Shown: in pieces, positions 1 through 11,178 of the stretch
Position numbering within the stretch: the first letter of the stretch is position 1
Layout: the number at the start of each line of letters is the position of its first letter
Source: Tretioscincus oriximinensis
Taxonomy: Eukaryota; Chordata; Lepidosauria; Squamata; Gymnophthalmidae
Length of the DNA: 64,000 nt
Direction of reading: 5' to 3'
NCBI GenBank assembly: GCA_022410635.1
Contig: JAJVDF010000257.1
Coordinates: 1,487,992-1,551,991, forward strand
Translations under genes and position numbers: made by a program
The notes under the pieces: generated by a model
Database searches by the model: none
What the model was told of the DNA's origin: nothing
The model's input: the letters and a program-made list of their open reading frames with translations, nothing else

Positions 1-1763
1 ACCTTTGCTGGACTTCAATATTTTACAACCTTTCAAAACATTTTGTGTTGATAAAACTTAACAAATAAAAGTCAGCATTGAACCTGGTACTTGAAATTAG
101 GCTGACAATAATCTACTCAAGATTGCCAAATGTGGGTCCATTTTTGGTAACTTTGAGTTGGGGAATTATAGGCCATTCTGAGTGGCCAAAATTATAGCCA
201 CTGACATCGCTTTCAGCCATGGCATGTAATCTGTTACTGTTAGGCTCAAAATGGTCCTTATTNTGTTTGGCTGAAAAACCATTCAACAAAATTCTAATGA
301 TTTGAAACAGTTGTGTCATCCTGGCCATTTTTGTTTGTCTTCTTGGAAAGGCAGGTGCTCATTAATTTATTAGACCTGCTAAGTGGAGGAACAGATCATG
401 ATTTAAATTATAGTGTGAGTAACAAAGTTGAGGATGTTTCCAGGTATTGCAGTGTGCTTGACCTGAAAATAAGGTTGTTCAATTATGGTACATTATATGT
501 GTTATAGTAATAGAGAGGCTTTTTGAATAGGGATGGAATGTGCTTAATTTTTATCAGTACAACATTCTGAAAAGAAGAACAAATAATATTCAGATTGATC
601 CTTGACTTAGATTAATATTGCACCCAGAATGGGTTATCTGTCAGCCAAATTATTTTGACACTACCTAGAATACTCCACATTTTTTTTATTTAATGAAACT
701 GTCATGATTTAAACAAGTAATTAGTCAATAAAGATTGTTTCTATCGGGGCTATAGAACTTGTCATCTGAAAAACTGAACTCAGTCATTCATATATTATAC
801 AGTATCCACCAATTTNCTGGACATTTTATTTTGTGGAAACATAATGATAGATCACAATTTAAATAGTATTGCACATCTACAATTGTAGATAACTGATATC
901 CTGTCACCCCTATATTCAGTAAAACCTCCATCATTTCTGGGCCTCCATCATTGTTCTTTGCCTTTTAATGTATACTTTTAAGATAGGGAATAATAGCAGC
1001 TTATCTTATTCATACAACCTTGAGCAGTGAGAGTGAGATCAAAAAGAAATAAAAGTTTTTTCTTCTATTGTTACCAACTTCTTTGAATTTCCTTTGGTTG
1101 TATTGTGTGCTTTAAAATATATACTTTATCTTTGGCCAATTCAGGAATCTTTTGAATTATTTAAAATAGATTAGTTAATACAGATGGGCAGCAGATCCTT
1201 TAGGAGGTTAGCAATGTTTCTTGTGATTCATCTTTTCAGTTGATTTCCTTTTTTATACTATTACCCATTCTAGGTTTTCCCTGATTTTCATCATCACACC
1301 TTATCTCTATATATTCCTGAAAAAATGACAAAAGAGCATCATAGCTCTCAGCAGGGAAGCATTATCCGTAAGAACATGACTAGTAAAGCTGACAGCTGTG
1401 CTTTTCAGCACCAAGCACACTGGCTAAATCTATACCCTGCCAGCCCATCTGCCAACTGTGGAGTTTCTAGAGCAGCCAAGTTATTTATAGAAAGCTGTTT
1501 GTACAAAGCCAATATTTACCTGACATTTCTGTAAAAATTGCCTCACTTCATTATCATGCATTACTCCTTTCTCAGAACTACTTTGCATATTAAATGGTGA
1601 CTGCTCTGATAAAAATATTCTAAATAGGTTTATAAAATTAGATCATTCCCACCACAACAAAATGGATGGTTAGCTATTTAAAACAGTTTTATATGGCTTC
1701 CTATTCACATTATTTAAACCTAGAAGAAATTTATCTAATCAATTTTATGTAGGATTGTAGGTG
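1..1763. other. Intronic sequence, no gene seen
   Basis: AT-rich single-copy-looking DNA with frequent stops in all frames. I see no splice-flanked exon, RNA gene or recognisable transposon. By context it is ELMO1 intron. Confidence 0.5.
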
Positions 1764-1815
1764 TTTCTACTGGACTTTCCACTAAGACTAACACGGCCAT
1801 TTCTCTGAAATCAAA
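1764..1815 (+). repeat. 3' remnant of a dispersed repeat
   Basis: The stretch containing ctggactttccactaagac and ending near tttctctgaaat matches the right flank of the hairpin element at 40370-40565 (ggactttctgctagactaac ... tttctctgaaat). It is a short remnant of the same dispersed family. The class is unknown. Confidence 0.55.
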
Positions 1816-2100
1816 ACATCCACGAAAACTGATAATACATTGTCTTGACTGAAACCTATCACAGTGAAATAGAAAAAACTGAATTATGACGACCTTTTAT
1901 TTATATTGTACATATTTTTATATTTATATTCTGCCCTATCTCATTGTGGGAATGAAAAAAATTACAGTAGTTGATCCGCTTGAACTAAGGGTGATCGCAT
2001 AGTCTTGAATTCTTNATTGTAATAAGGCTCTCTTAGAATGGTTTCATAATGTAGATAACCTGACCTCTCAGTAATAGATGCAGATTAACAAGGTTACTAA

Positions 2101-3032
2101 GGCTGCTAGCACACAGCTATTTTATTCCTCAATCAGTGTGAGATGAGGGAGGTTCTGGCACGTGTTAAGCATGTTTCAGCAGTTGTCCTGCAATAAATGC
2201 CATNTATCCCGGAACAAACTATTGCTGGGATAATCAGGCATCATTGCAGAGAACCTTCAAAATCTCGCAGCCAACCTCCGTCATCTCATAACCAACCACC
2301 TTCCTCTCCCGTGTGCACATTATTAGACAAGAGACAAAAGGGGAGAGATGACAGGAGGAAGTGCCGCCTCCTTGCTTTGGTGAGGAAATCTGCCCGCCTT
2401 TTCCTAAGCACAGGCTGCCCTCTACTTGCTTTTGGGGGATACTGTCTGGAGATTGGCTCTGCAAAGCGATGAGCAGAACATCGTCGCTGTCAAATCGTTC
2501 GGCTGAGGTGAGGAGGAGGAGGTGGGGAGGTTGACAGGATGTTTGTCAATGTTCCCCTTCGTTTTGCGGAGCTGATCTCCAGGCAGCAGCCCCTGAAAGC
2601 AGGCGGAGGGCAGCCTGGGCTTAGGAAAAGGCTTCTCATGACATGCAGCTGGCTCTGCCNTTTTGCTTTGGCTGTGCCCTCCTTCCAGCCAGCCCTCTGC
2701 CTGCTTTTGGGGAGATCAGCTTGGCGAAACAAAGGGGAACATTGACAGACGTCCTGTCAACCTCCCCATCTCCTCCTCTTCACCTCAGCTGAACCATTTG
2801 ACGGCGACAATGTCCTGCTCATCGCTTCGCAGAGCTGATATCCAGGCAGAGCCAATATCCTGCCCCGAAAGCAGGCAGAAGGCTGGCTGGAAGGAGGGCA
2901 CAGCCGCCTACNTATCACGAGAATTCAAATATACGTGAGCACAGACATGGCATTGATATAGCTTCGCGGTGTGAACGCACACTTCCAGAATATAGCTTTA
3001 TTCTGGTTTTTATCTTGTCGTGTGAACACAGC
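2101..3032. mobile_element. Non-autonomous TIR element with large internal palindrome
   Basis: The left end (ggctgctagcacacagc) and the reverse complement of the right end (gctgtgttcacacgacaag) are similar and give imperfect terminal inverted repeats. About 120 bp inside the left end is shared with 16845-17230, including the exact word ctgcaataaatgccat. The centre, about 2400-2915, folds back on itself: the block around 2455-2590 (ending gcggagctgatctcc) is complementary to the block around 2715-2850 (starting ggagatcagcttggcg). Outer arms near 2405-2455 pair with 2850-2905. No transposase is present. No exact TSD was found, and the superfamily is not assigned. Confidence 0.55.
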
Positions 3033-5170
3033 TTATTTTACATCCAATTCTATTATGGCAACTGAGTTAATATGAAACTCCTGGCTTAGTCATAGACCCT
3101 TTCTACACTGGGCCTTATTCTGAATGATACCTGAGATATTTGCATACCTCACTAGGATGCAAATGTCATATTTGTACACCAAGACAGAATCTGAAAAAAA
3201 AATCCAAGTGTTAAAAAGGCCTTACTGTTCTGTTGTACAGCTTTGGAAAGTTCACCTAAGGATTACAATTACTGATTTCCAGTTCATAAACTGCCCACGA
3301 TACTCAGATTACATCATCAACAAATTATTTACAAGCACACAGAAACATATATACATAACAGACACAATCAGATAACTTGTCGAAAGTTTGTGTAACCAGA
3401 GTGCTTGCAAGATCCATCTACCATGTTCTGCATATTACTGTATGTAATGTTTTCACTATAGTATGTTGATGTAAAAGGTCTTTTGTTTATAATATAGTAA
3501 TGGCAATATACTATGATATATTCATTGTCACTATAAAAAACAAGAGATAGTCAAATGCGTTAAAACATTAAACTGAAAAACAATGATGGAAAAAGGATAC
3601 ACTGCAATATGATAAGGAAATTCTAAATAATAAATGAACCATGGCCCAGTAATTCAATCATATACTGTCTCACTGAAAGAATTATTGAAAGAAGTAGACC
3701 TATTTGTCCAACAGATACAGTAGAATTTAAGCTGTTCTATATATGTGAAGAGAATCATATGAAAGAACAACAGAATTACAAAGAAGACTATTTAAATGTG
3801 AAGTCTTGGAAGTAGAAAAAAAGCATGCTAAATTAATTCCAACAAGTTGTCAATATGAATATCATGCAATGGAATTTGACTACTGAACAGTAAAAAAGAG
3901 TTTGATTAATACATGAGATGTTAACTGCCTTAATTTCTACTCTCTTGGATGGGAGGCTGAGAAGATACTATTCCAACTAATGCAACTTTAGATTTTCCCT
4001 GTTGTTGGGATTAGCACATAGACTTTAGAGGAGACTTAGATAGGTGGTTTCACCAGGTAGGTTTGACTCTAGTTAATCTAAGCTTAAGCTAAATATTTGT
4101 TATTTTGTGGACCAGTAGCATGTTATGATATATTCTTTCCCTTTCAAGAGTCTTTGTTAAGAAGAGGTAGCTTTGTGTCAAAGAAAACAAAGTATCAGGA
4201 TTTGTTTACNATTAGTAAAAATTTGTTACCCAATGTAAGGAACTGCAGAGTTTTTGGAGGTTTTGATGCCGCACTATGGGTCCAACAAAAAATCAAGGAC
4301 GGAAAAAATCTCCCAACCAGCTCTTAAACTGCACGCCATTGCTGTTGGAAACAAGATGGAAATCTTCGGAGAGATTTTTCTTTCAGACTTTCTTTCAGGC
4401 CATTAAAATTGGAGANTATGTACTGGCTACATACCAGCGCAGCAAAGACCTTCAAAACACATGGAAGGCTGGACACACATGGTTCCATGGGATGCAACGC
4501 AGGTAAAATCACCTCCAAAATGCTGTTTTTGGGCTGTGGGGATGTGGTCTAAGGCAGAGAGATAATGTTCTCCTATAGTCAGCAGTGTCATTGATCAGCT
4601 GATCCCTGTTTACCTATCAACATTGACTTATGGCTTTTTATGGGGTGATACAGCTTCAGTTACTCTCTTCTGGCTTGATACATGTCTGAGCTTGAATGTC
4701 AGACTTGCCATCGAAATCAACTCATGTATTCAGTATGTTAATGAGGAAAAAGGAAGTTGAGTAGTAAATGCCACATCTTCTAATTTTCCAGAATAATTAG
4801 ATGTAGATCAAACATNTAATACTTTCCCCTTTTAGTTTTGCTTCAACTATATTTTACTGAAACAAGTATCAAAATGGCTATGAAAAGCTGTTTCTCCATC
4901 ATCAGTAAATGCATTTTCTTTAGGATGACAGAGGAAAATTCTACTTATGTTTTAAATTGCTTTTAAATTGCTTTTAACTGCTAAATCCACAACAAAGCCA
5001 TTTCCACATTTGGTTGAAATAGATAAACGGCCCCAAGGCAGATATTAGAGAAAGCCCCTAAAGAAAGCTCCTTCGTATAAAAACTGAATAAACAGCATTT
5101 TATTTGGCTTTTTCTCTCTTTCTTTTCTATGAAGTTATATAGGTAACTGCTTTGTAATTTTTAATTGAAT
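3033..5170. other. Intronic sequence, no gene seen
   Basis: AT-rich with short ORFs only. No exon or repeat that I can name. The segment 4260-4520 is slightly more GC-rich and may be an old repeat, but I cannot classify it. Confidence 0.45.
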
Positions 5171-5175
5171 TTTAC

Positions 5176-5238
5176 ATGAAACTGCCGCCCTCTGGTGCAA
5201 AGGGCGTTATAAACGCTATTTGATTTGATTTGATTTAT
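5176..5238 (+). mobile_element. LINE 3' tail stub
   Basis: The words gccgccctctggtgcaaagg and gcgttataaacgct are followed by a short TTGAT repeat (tttgatttgatttgattt). This is the 3' terminal form of an L2-like non-LTR element; the body is missing. Confidence 0.45.
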
Positions 5239-5584
5239 GAGGTAAGTGGAATGATTTAGCATTTAGCACCTCTAGTAACAAAACCAGTATTCTGAAAATA
5301 TGTAGTGGTTTCAACATTGTTAAAATAGGAAAACTGAGATGCTACTAGTGAATAAAATAAGTTAGGAGTAAAATACAGTACTGGGATAATGTCAAATATC
5401 CACCTATCTCTGGAAATGATTTTGTCAAACACTCACTTTTAAACCTTCTTAACCTTATTTATTTCTGTTTTATTAAGAAAGAAAGAAAGCTGCTTCCTTC
5501 AACCAAGGCACTTTACATCTTCACTTGCCTCAAAACCACTACAAGCGGTGATGGAGAAGCCCCAATCCATTGCCTGCCCAAAGC

Positions 5585-5891
5585 TGAGAAAAAGAAGAAG
5601 AACTGGGTTCTTATACCCCACTTTTCTCACTTTTCAAAGGGACTCAAAGTGGCTTACAAGGGTAATTTGCCCAAAGGCTTATACTCTATCTTCCCCACCA
5701 GGCTGTGGTGATCCCCATTTATATACTTGCAGTCAGTTGCACTTTCTTGCAATTCTTGCTTTCGAATAGCTGGCTTGACTAGTGCTACAGGCTAGAAGAA
5801 GATGCTCACCCCTCCCCACGTCTGACACAGGGCTTCGAAACCCAATCTCCCAGATGACAGACTGTCTCCTTAGTGACTGAGCCATTCGTGC
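5585..5891 (-). mobile_element. SINE family B, full length
   Basis: Read on the minus strand it starts with a tRNA-like head (ggctcagtcactaaggagac, then gggtttcgaagccc as a B-box-like region). A conserved body follows, and the tail reads ggggtataagaacccagttc then a (CTT)n run. The same order occurs at 8966-9290, 48390-48685, 54594-54875, 54888-55106 and 59440-59740, which defines a family inside this window. Confidence 0.8.
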
Positions 5892-6335
5892 CCACCAGCA
5901 GTTGCCATTCTGGAGGCCTCTCCATCCCTGAATTAGTTGGCTGCATCTATGACGGACAAGTGTCAACAATGGTGGTGGGTTGGGGCTTCTCTATACCTCA
6001 CCAGCAGAAGTAGAGGTTTTGGTGAGTTTTATCCCTTACCTCTCCCCTCCTGCCTTCTCTCCTTCACCTCCCCTTTCCCTCATTGCCAGGAAAAAGAAAG
6101 CTGGTCACCAGTTTAGATGGTTTCAAGAGGGTTCAAACAAGTATATAAAAGACAGCAATGGCTACTAAGCCTAATGGCTGTTTGACTATTATTGGTGATG
6201 GAGGCAGGGTATAGTAAACAGGGCAGGCATTGGAGTCATGGGGTTTCCATATGTAGTACTGAATGCTATTGTGAGAACAGCTCACCTAAATGAATCACTA
6301 ACACAGGCCGTTTCTTATGAGCTTAGGTAGCACAA
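5892..6335. other. Intronic sequence, partly pyrimidine-rich
   Basis: Contains a C/T-rich patch at 6030-6090. No gene or classifiable repeat seen. Confidence 0.4.
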
Positions 6336-6705
6336 ATGAAGAACATAAGAACATAGGAAGAGTCTTGCTTAATTGGGTATTTCAGAAATACTGCTTGCTG
6401 CTCCATCCCATAGGCAGCATTAAGAGATCCACAGTAACAGCTATTGATAAACAAATTTACCATGAATTTGTCTAATCCTATTTTAAAGCTATCTGGGCTG
6501 CTAGCTATCATTACCACTTCTAGAAGTAAATTCCATAGATCAATGACCTTCTGGATAAAAACAAAGAAACCCATTTTCTCTTTTCTTCCTTAACTCTTCT
6601 GCCCATCAGCTTCAAGGAATACTTTCTGGTTCTAGTGTTGTGTGATAGAGAAATTGTTTTTTTTTCTATTTTCCTTATCCAACCCATGCATATTGCATTC
6701 AAATT
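6336..6705 (-). mobile_element. CR1 LINE 3' fragment, old copy
   Basis: On the minus strand this is the C-terminal end of CR1 ORF2 followed by its 3' UTR. The string cataagaacatagg at 6340 is the reversed octamer tail. The middle matches the 47-kb and 55-kb copies (tagagaaa, ccttctggataaaaac, tctagaagtaaattcc) with many substitutions, so it is an older, 5'-truncated insertion. Confidence 0.75.
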
Positions 6706-7448
6706 TCAGTAAGGATCTCTTTTTTGCCCATTTCTACTCCCCAGCTGCAATTACCAATACCAGTATATCAATCTGAGAGAGTTCAAAAATTAAATTCAAA
6801 TTTGCATTAAGAGGCCAGTAAGTTACTTATCCTTCGAAAGCTGCATGATGTGCCTGACTGATTTCTTTCAGTCATCTGTTTTTTGCTGTTCTGACACTAT
6901 ATTGCCAATATATCTGCATTCACTTGTGTAGGTGGATGAGTGAATAGTTTTGGCAATATAGTGTACCCTCGATTCATCTTCAGTCCAGAAGCTACTATAT
7001 TTGTGCTACTATACTTTCCCACTATAGCTTCTTAAAAATCCACAACCCTTTGTAGAACTTTCTTCCACCATGTTAAGTGCAGAGAAGCAAAGAAAACATT
7101 CCGTTTAGATTGCAACAAACTGTATACAGAAAAGAGAGACAGAGACATGTTGCAAAATGTAACTAAATTGTTCAACATCTCATTGATACATTTATATGGG
7201 CCAGAAAGTGTAACTAAAAAATCAATGAAATGTTGGTAGTAGCAACATACCGTAATTCTGATTGGATAATATTTCAGAAAGGGGCAAATGTTTAAGACTT
7301 TTTAAAAAATATTTTAGAGAATTGTCTTTTGGGCTTCTGTCCATGGTCTTCCAGCTTCCAGAAATCAACACAGGAAGAAATTAAAGCAGGGATGACACTA
7401 TCAAAGGTAAGATGCCAATCACTGTCTTGTTATAGACATGAACTGCAG
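6706..7448. other. Intronic sequence, no gene seen
   Basis: AT-rich; no exon, RNA gene or classifiable repeat recognised. Confidence 0.4.
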
Positions 7449-7707
7449 ATGGTTTATTTATTTATTTGTACTTGTATCCCGCCCTATACCCNAAGGTCTC
7501 AGGGCAGCCAACCATAGGGCGGCGCACATAGGTTTTTGTTGCTTTCTCCACAACAGACACCCTGTGGAGTAAGTGGGGNTGAGAGAGTTCAAAGAACTGT
7601 GACTGGCCCAAGGTCACCCAGCTGGCTTTCGTGGAGAAATGAGGAATCGAATCGGGAGACTACCAGGTACTAGTCCAACACTCTAACCACTACACCAAAC
7701 TGGCTCT
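7449..7707 (-). mobile_element. SINE family A (tRNA-derived), full length
   Basis: Read on the minus strand: tRNA-like head with A box (tgtagtggttagagtgttgg) and a degenerate B box. A body containing gaccttgggccagtcacag and ctgttgtggagaaagcaac follows. The LINE-like tail (gccctgagacct, gtatagggcgggatac) ends in an AAAT run. Other copies are at 24767-25020, 36345-36598 and the split copy at 51178. Confidence 0.85.
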
Positions 7708-8689
7708 CGTTTAGTATCTTCATATTCTAGGTTTTTTTCATGCACAATCTCCATCATCTTAGAATAACAATGTTGCAGCAAAATCTCATTTGCAAAACTC
7801 CTGCAGAAACAAAACTTATTCCTCCAATCATACTCCTTGATCACATCATAGAAATAGCAATAGGTTTCTATTTCTGCAGCTGTAGGCCTCAAAAAATTGG
7901 GCATAGACTTCAGTTTTTAACAAATAACTGGTCCCACCCCAGAAGCGCCATAAAAAAATGCACATGATGAATACTCAGATGCCCGAGATTTTCAGACTCC
8001 TGCTGTGAGATTTCCCACCGGAAAACTCCCAGCATTGCTGTCAAGATCTGTGACAATTTGGGTAACAGGAGTGCAAATCTTTGTTCTTGAGTAACACCTG
8101 CTGCACCTGGAGGGAACTCTTTTCCACACTCATTAAAGGTGCAAAGCTCTGACCCATTTTTTATGAGGAAATTCTAAAATTGGGTGAGCTGAGCTTGTGC
8201 TTATCTGATTGCTTAAGAACAAGGGACATTGTGGCAGCATGCAGAACACATCCAATTCTACATCTCTCTGTGCTTGGTGCTTTGTGTAACAGCAGCCTAC
8301 AACAAGCAATAGTAATTATTTAAGAATGCTGAGTATAGATATTTTGTTTCGGGCTGCCATTTTTGATATTTTTCTTGCTTTACAGGTAAAATCCTCATTG
8401 ATTTTTCCAACAATAACCATCATTAACTAATTTAATCCCAATATGTTGGGATTGCCACAGACATATGATGCCGGGACCCTGTCTAGGTGCTGCCTGTATG
8501 CATGTAACATGTTCTTAATACATTTACTATTTAAAATACAGTACTAAGATAATTGTTGTGACCCTTTTTAGTTCCTGTTTATATTTTGTCTACAACGTGA
8601 GTGATTAAGACTACTGGAGTATTTTTGTCAAACACATTTTAGTAATTTTTATGTACATGAAGCTATAACTTTCCCATTCTTATTGTTTT
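7708..8689. other. Intronic sequence, no gene seen
   Basis: No supported exon or classifiable repeat. Confidence 0.4.
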
Positions 8690-8965
8690 TAGAGTAGACA
8701 TTTTAAAACTTTTGGACATGCTTTTAAAAGGGCGACAAAATATGTGGTGAGTCCACATTTGGAATATTTTGTCCATTTCTGGTCACCACAACTCAAAAAA
8801 GATATTGCGGATCTAGAGAAGGTGCATAAAAGGGCAACAACAATGATCAAGGGACTGGAACACCCCCCTTATGAAGTCAGGCTGCAATGACTGGGTCTTT
8901 TCAGCCCCCAAAGACAGTGGTGGAGAGGTAATATGAGTGAAGTGTATAAAATCATATATGGGGTG
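8690..8965 (+). mobile_element. CR1 LINE fragment, left part, interrupted by SINE B
   Basis: This encodes the C-terminal ORF2 segment around the conserved words [26 protein letters not shown] and [12 protein letters not shown] seen in the 47-kb copy, here with stops and substitutions. It breaks at gtggagaag, where SINE B begins, and resumes at about 9297 (gtgaatagagaaaaaacat), matching the next bases of CR1. Confidence 0.8.
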
Positions 8966-9290
8966 GAGAAGAAAAAGAAGAAAAAGAAAAAGAAGAAGAA
9001 CTGGGTTCTTATGCCCTGCTTTTCTCAACTTCCAAAGGGAATCAAAGCGGCTTACAACGTATTTTTNCCCAAAGGCTTCCATTCTATCTTCCCCACCAGT
9101 CTCTGGTGGTTCCCATGTATCTACTTGCAGTCAGTTGCAATTTCTTGCAATTCTTGCTTTCGAATAGCTGGATTGGCTAGAGCTACAGGCTAGTGGAAGG
9201 TGCTCACCCCTCCCCATGTCTGACACAGGGCTTCGAAACCCGATCTTCCAGCTGAGAGACGGATTCCTTAGCGANTGAGCTATCCATGCC
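8966..9290 (-). mobile_element. SINE family B inserted in CR1
   Basis: Same structure as 5585-5891, minus strand. The tail is an AAG/AAAAAG run at 8968-8998, and the tRNA-like head ends near 9290. It splits one CR1 copy in two, so it is younger than that CR1. Confidence 0.8.
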
Positions 9291-9325
9291 TGTTGAAGGT
9301 GAATAGAGAAAAAACATTTGCTTGT
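9291..9325 (+). mobile_element. CR1 LINE fragment, right part
   Basis: Continuation of the CR1 at 8690-8965 (gtgaatagagaaaaaac, compare gtgaacagagaaaaaatg at 47959). The rest of this copy is lost or unrecognisable. Confidence 0.65.
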
Positions 9326-10260
9326 AGTTGCCTTAAAAACTCTAGCTAATGTGGATTAATTTATTAATTAAAAATTGGGAGTAGCTGAAGTCGCAGGCAT
9401 TTACAGTAAGCAGTTTGATCCACATAAGAAGTGGAAAAAATGTATATGGCATGCAAACAACCAAACCATTGTTATACAATCACACATTGCATCCAGTTCA
9501 TATCAGCACTGTCTTTATGGAGACTCCAAAGCTGTCTTCCAAAGGTATTTTGTAAGTTCAGCACTATTGCTGGGGACAGCTTTGATGCTGCTCCAAATGT
9601 AGCTTGGCTTCAACATCATTTCCGCTTCATCATGCAAATCTGTTACAGCACATGTGGGGAAGATTGATCTGGTCTACCAGTAATATGTTTTAAGGTGCTG
9701 TTACTACACACTTAATATGGATTAGCAGACATTGTAGAATAATAAACATTCTAATACAAATTACTGAACTAGTTCAAAAAGGCCCTAAAAGAAAGTGCCA
9801 GGAATTCTGTAACTTTTTAATCCAATACATTGGATAGATAGAGATGTGCAATATGCTATACATCTATCTTAGAAAGTAGGGTTAATTTTCAGCTCTCTCA
9901 GCAGGAGCAGATGCAACATTTTTAAAGTGTCTAGAATGAGTTGGTGCCATGCTTTGCTCACTAGTTTCCATATGCAAATGTTTGCTGAGAAAGCAGGCTG
10001 CTGGAGTAACAAAGCATTTCTAACATTCTTATGAACTATAGGTAAATTCTGCAAAGTAAGTGAAATATCACTATGACCAAGAATTTCAAAGAAAGTTTTT
10101 CTTTTAGCAGATGATTTGTTTTAATGGAAGGCAGATTTGGGGGATTCAAGCACATCCATATGTTGGATGAGCGTGTCCTTCTTTTAATTGTTATTTATTT
10201 TTGTATAGTTTGTAGTGGGAACTCAGACATATTTTTTTCTTATAGTGCTNTAATTGTCAG
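9326..10260. other. Intronic sequence, no gene seen
   Basis: No supported exon or classifiable repeat. Confidence 0.4.
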
Positions 10261-10803
10261 TTCCAGAAAGCCCAGCTTGAGTGATCTGATCTTTGAACAA
10301 CTTATATTAAAGGAATGGAACACAAATCTGGATAGTTTACAAATCATGCCAGTCTTGAAAAAGCTGCACTGGCTGCCAATCCTCTACCGAGCCCAATTCA
10401 AGATGTTAACCTTAACTTATAAGGCCCTAAATAACTTGGGCTCCAAATATCTAAAGGAATGCCTTCTCCCATACAGGAAGGGAGGGCCTCCTGGTTATAC
10501 CACTCTTTTCAACAGCCAATTGAGTGGGAACCTGAGGTAGAGCCTTCTCGGTGGTTGCCCCCAGTCTATGGAATAGTCTCCCCCACGAGGTGTGCCTATC
10601 AACATCACTCTATTCTTTTAGATCTTTGAAAATGCACCTCTTTCACCTGGCCTTTGGCTGAAGAAATGTTATTCTCTTCCCACTTCTGGATACTGTTTTT
10701 TTTATTGTTTTTAAAGGTAATTTTGTATTGTTGCTTTTATTGTTGGCCACCCTGAGACCTTAGGGTATAGGGCAGGATATAAATGTAAATAAATGTACAT
10801 AAA
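10261..10803 (+). mobile_element. L2-like LINE, 3' end of ORF2 plus tail
   Basis: Frame-intact translation around 10340-10500 contains LKKLHWLPILYRAQFK, then LTYKALNNLG and KYLKECLLPY. This is the C-terminal LHWLPV-type segment typical of L2/CR1-group retrotransposon ORF2. A conserved stretch follows (ggaatagtctcccccacgag), then the 3' tail ggccaccctgagacc, gtatagggcaggatataaat and an A-rich end. The element is 5'-truncated. Its tail is nearly the same as the tail of SINE family A, which suggests this LINE family supplies the machinery that moves that SINE. Confidence 0.75.
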
Positions 10804-10827
10804 TTAATAAAATTTGATCTGTTCNCA

Positions 10828-11170
10828 TAGGGTTGCCATATTTTGGCAGCCCAAAACCGGGACAGCGTTTTTCCTCTGCTGGAAGCGAGTTGGCGCGCTT
10901 TGCCTGACAGCAGGCACNAAACCCCGNCTCCAGCAGAGGATCAGCTACGGCACGCTCCAAGGTTCTTCCCAAATCCCTGGAAAGCATTGCCGGGCTGCAG
11001 CCGTCAGCTCTGATGGCTCCTTTGCCTTTAAAATCCTGGATTTTTACATTCCCTGATGCAGCATTGGGGGATGTAAAAATCCGTGATTTTCTCTTAAAAC
11101 CTGGAGGGGATTATATTTTAGTCCCCAAAACTGAGATTGTCCCACCTTCCCAGAACGTATGGCAACCTTA
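10828..11170. mobile_element. hAT-type MITE, copy 1
   Basis: Terminal inverted repeats: tagggttgccata at the left and tatggcaacctta at the right (12 of 13 pair). Directly outside are 8-bp repeats, tgttcNca (10820-10827) and tgttcaca (11171-11178), a target duplication of hAT length. The 343-bp interior is GC-richer than the surroundings and contains the inverted words cctggatttttacattcc and gatgtaaaaatccgtg. No transposase. A second copy is at 54107-54493. Confidence 0.85.
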
Positions 11171-11178
11171 TGTTCACA

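Noticed and set aside
9375..9667. Overlapping plus-strand ORFs of 75-78 codons
   Set aside because: Two frames open together, no domain, antisense to the host gene.
10124..10540. 138-codon plus-strand ORF as a host gene
   Set aside because: The recognisable part (LHWLP segment) is a LINE ORF2 fragment; the N-terminal portion is chance frame.
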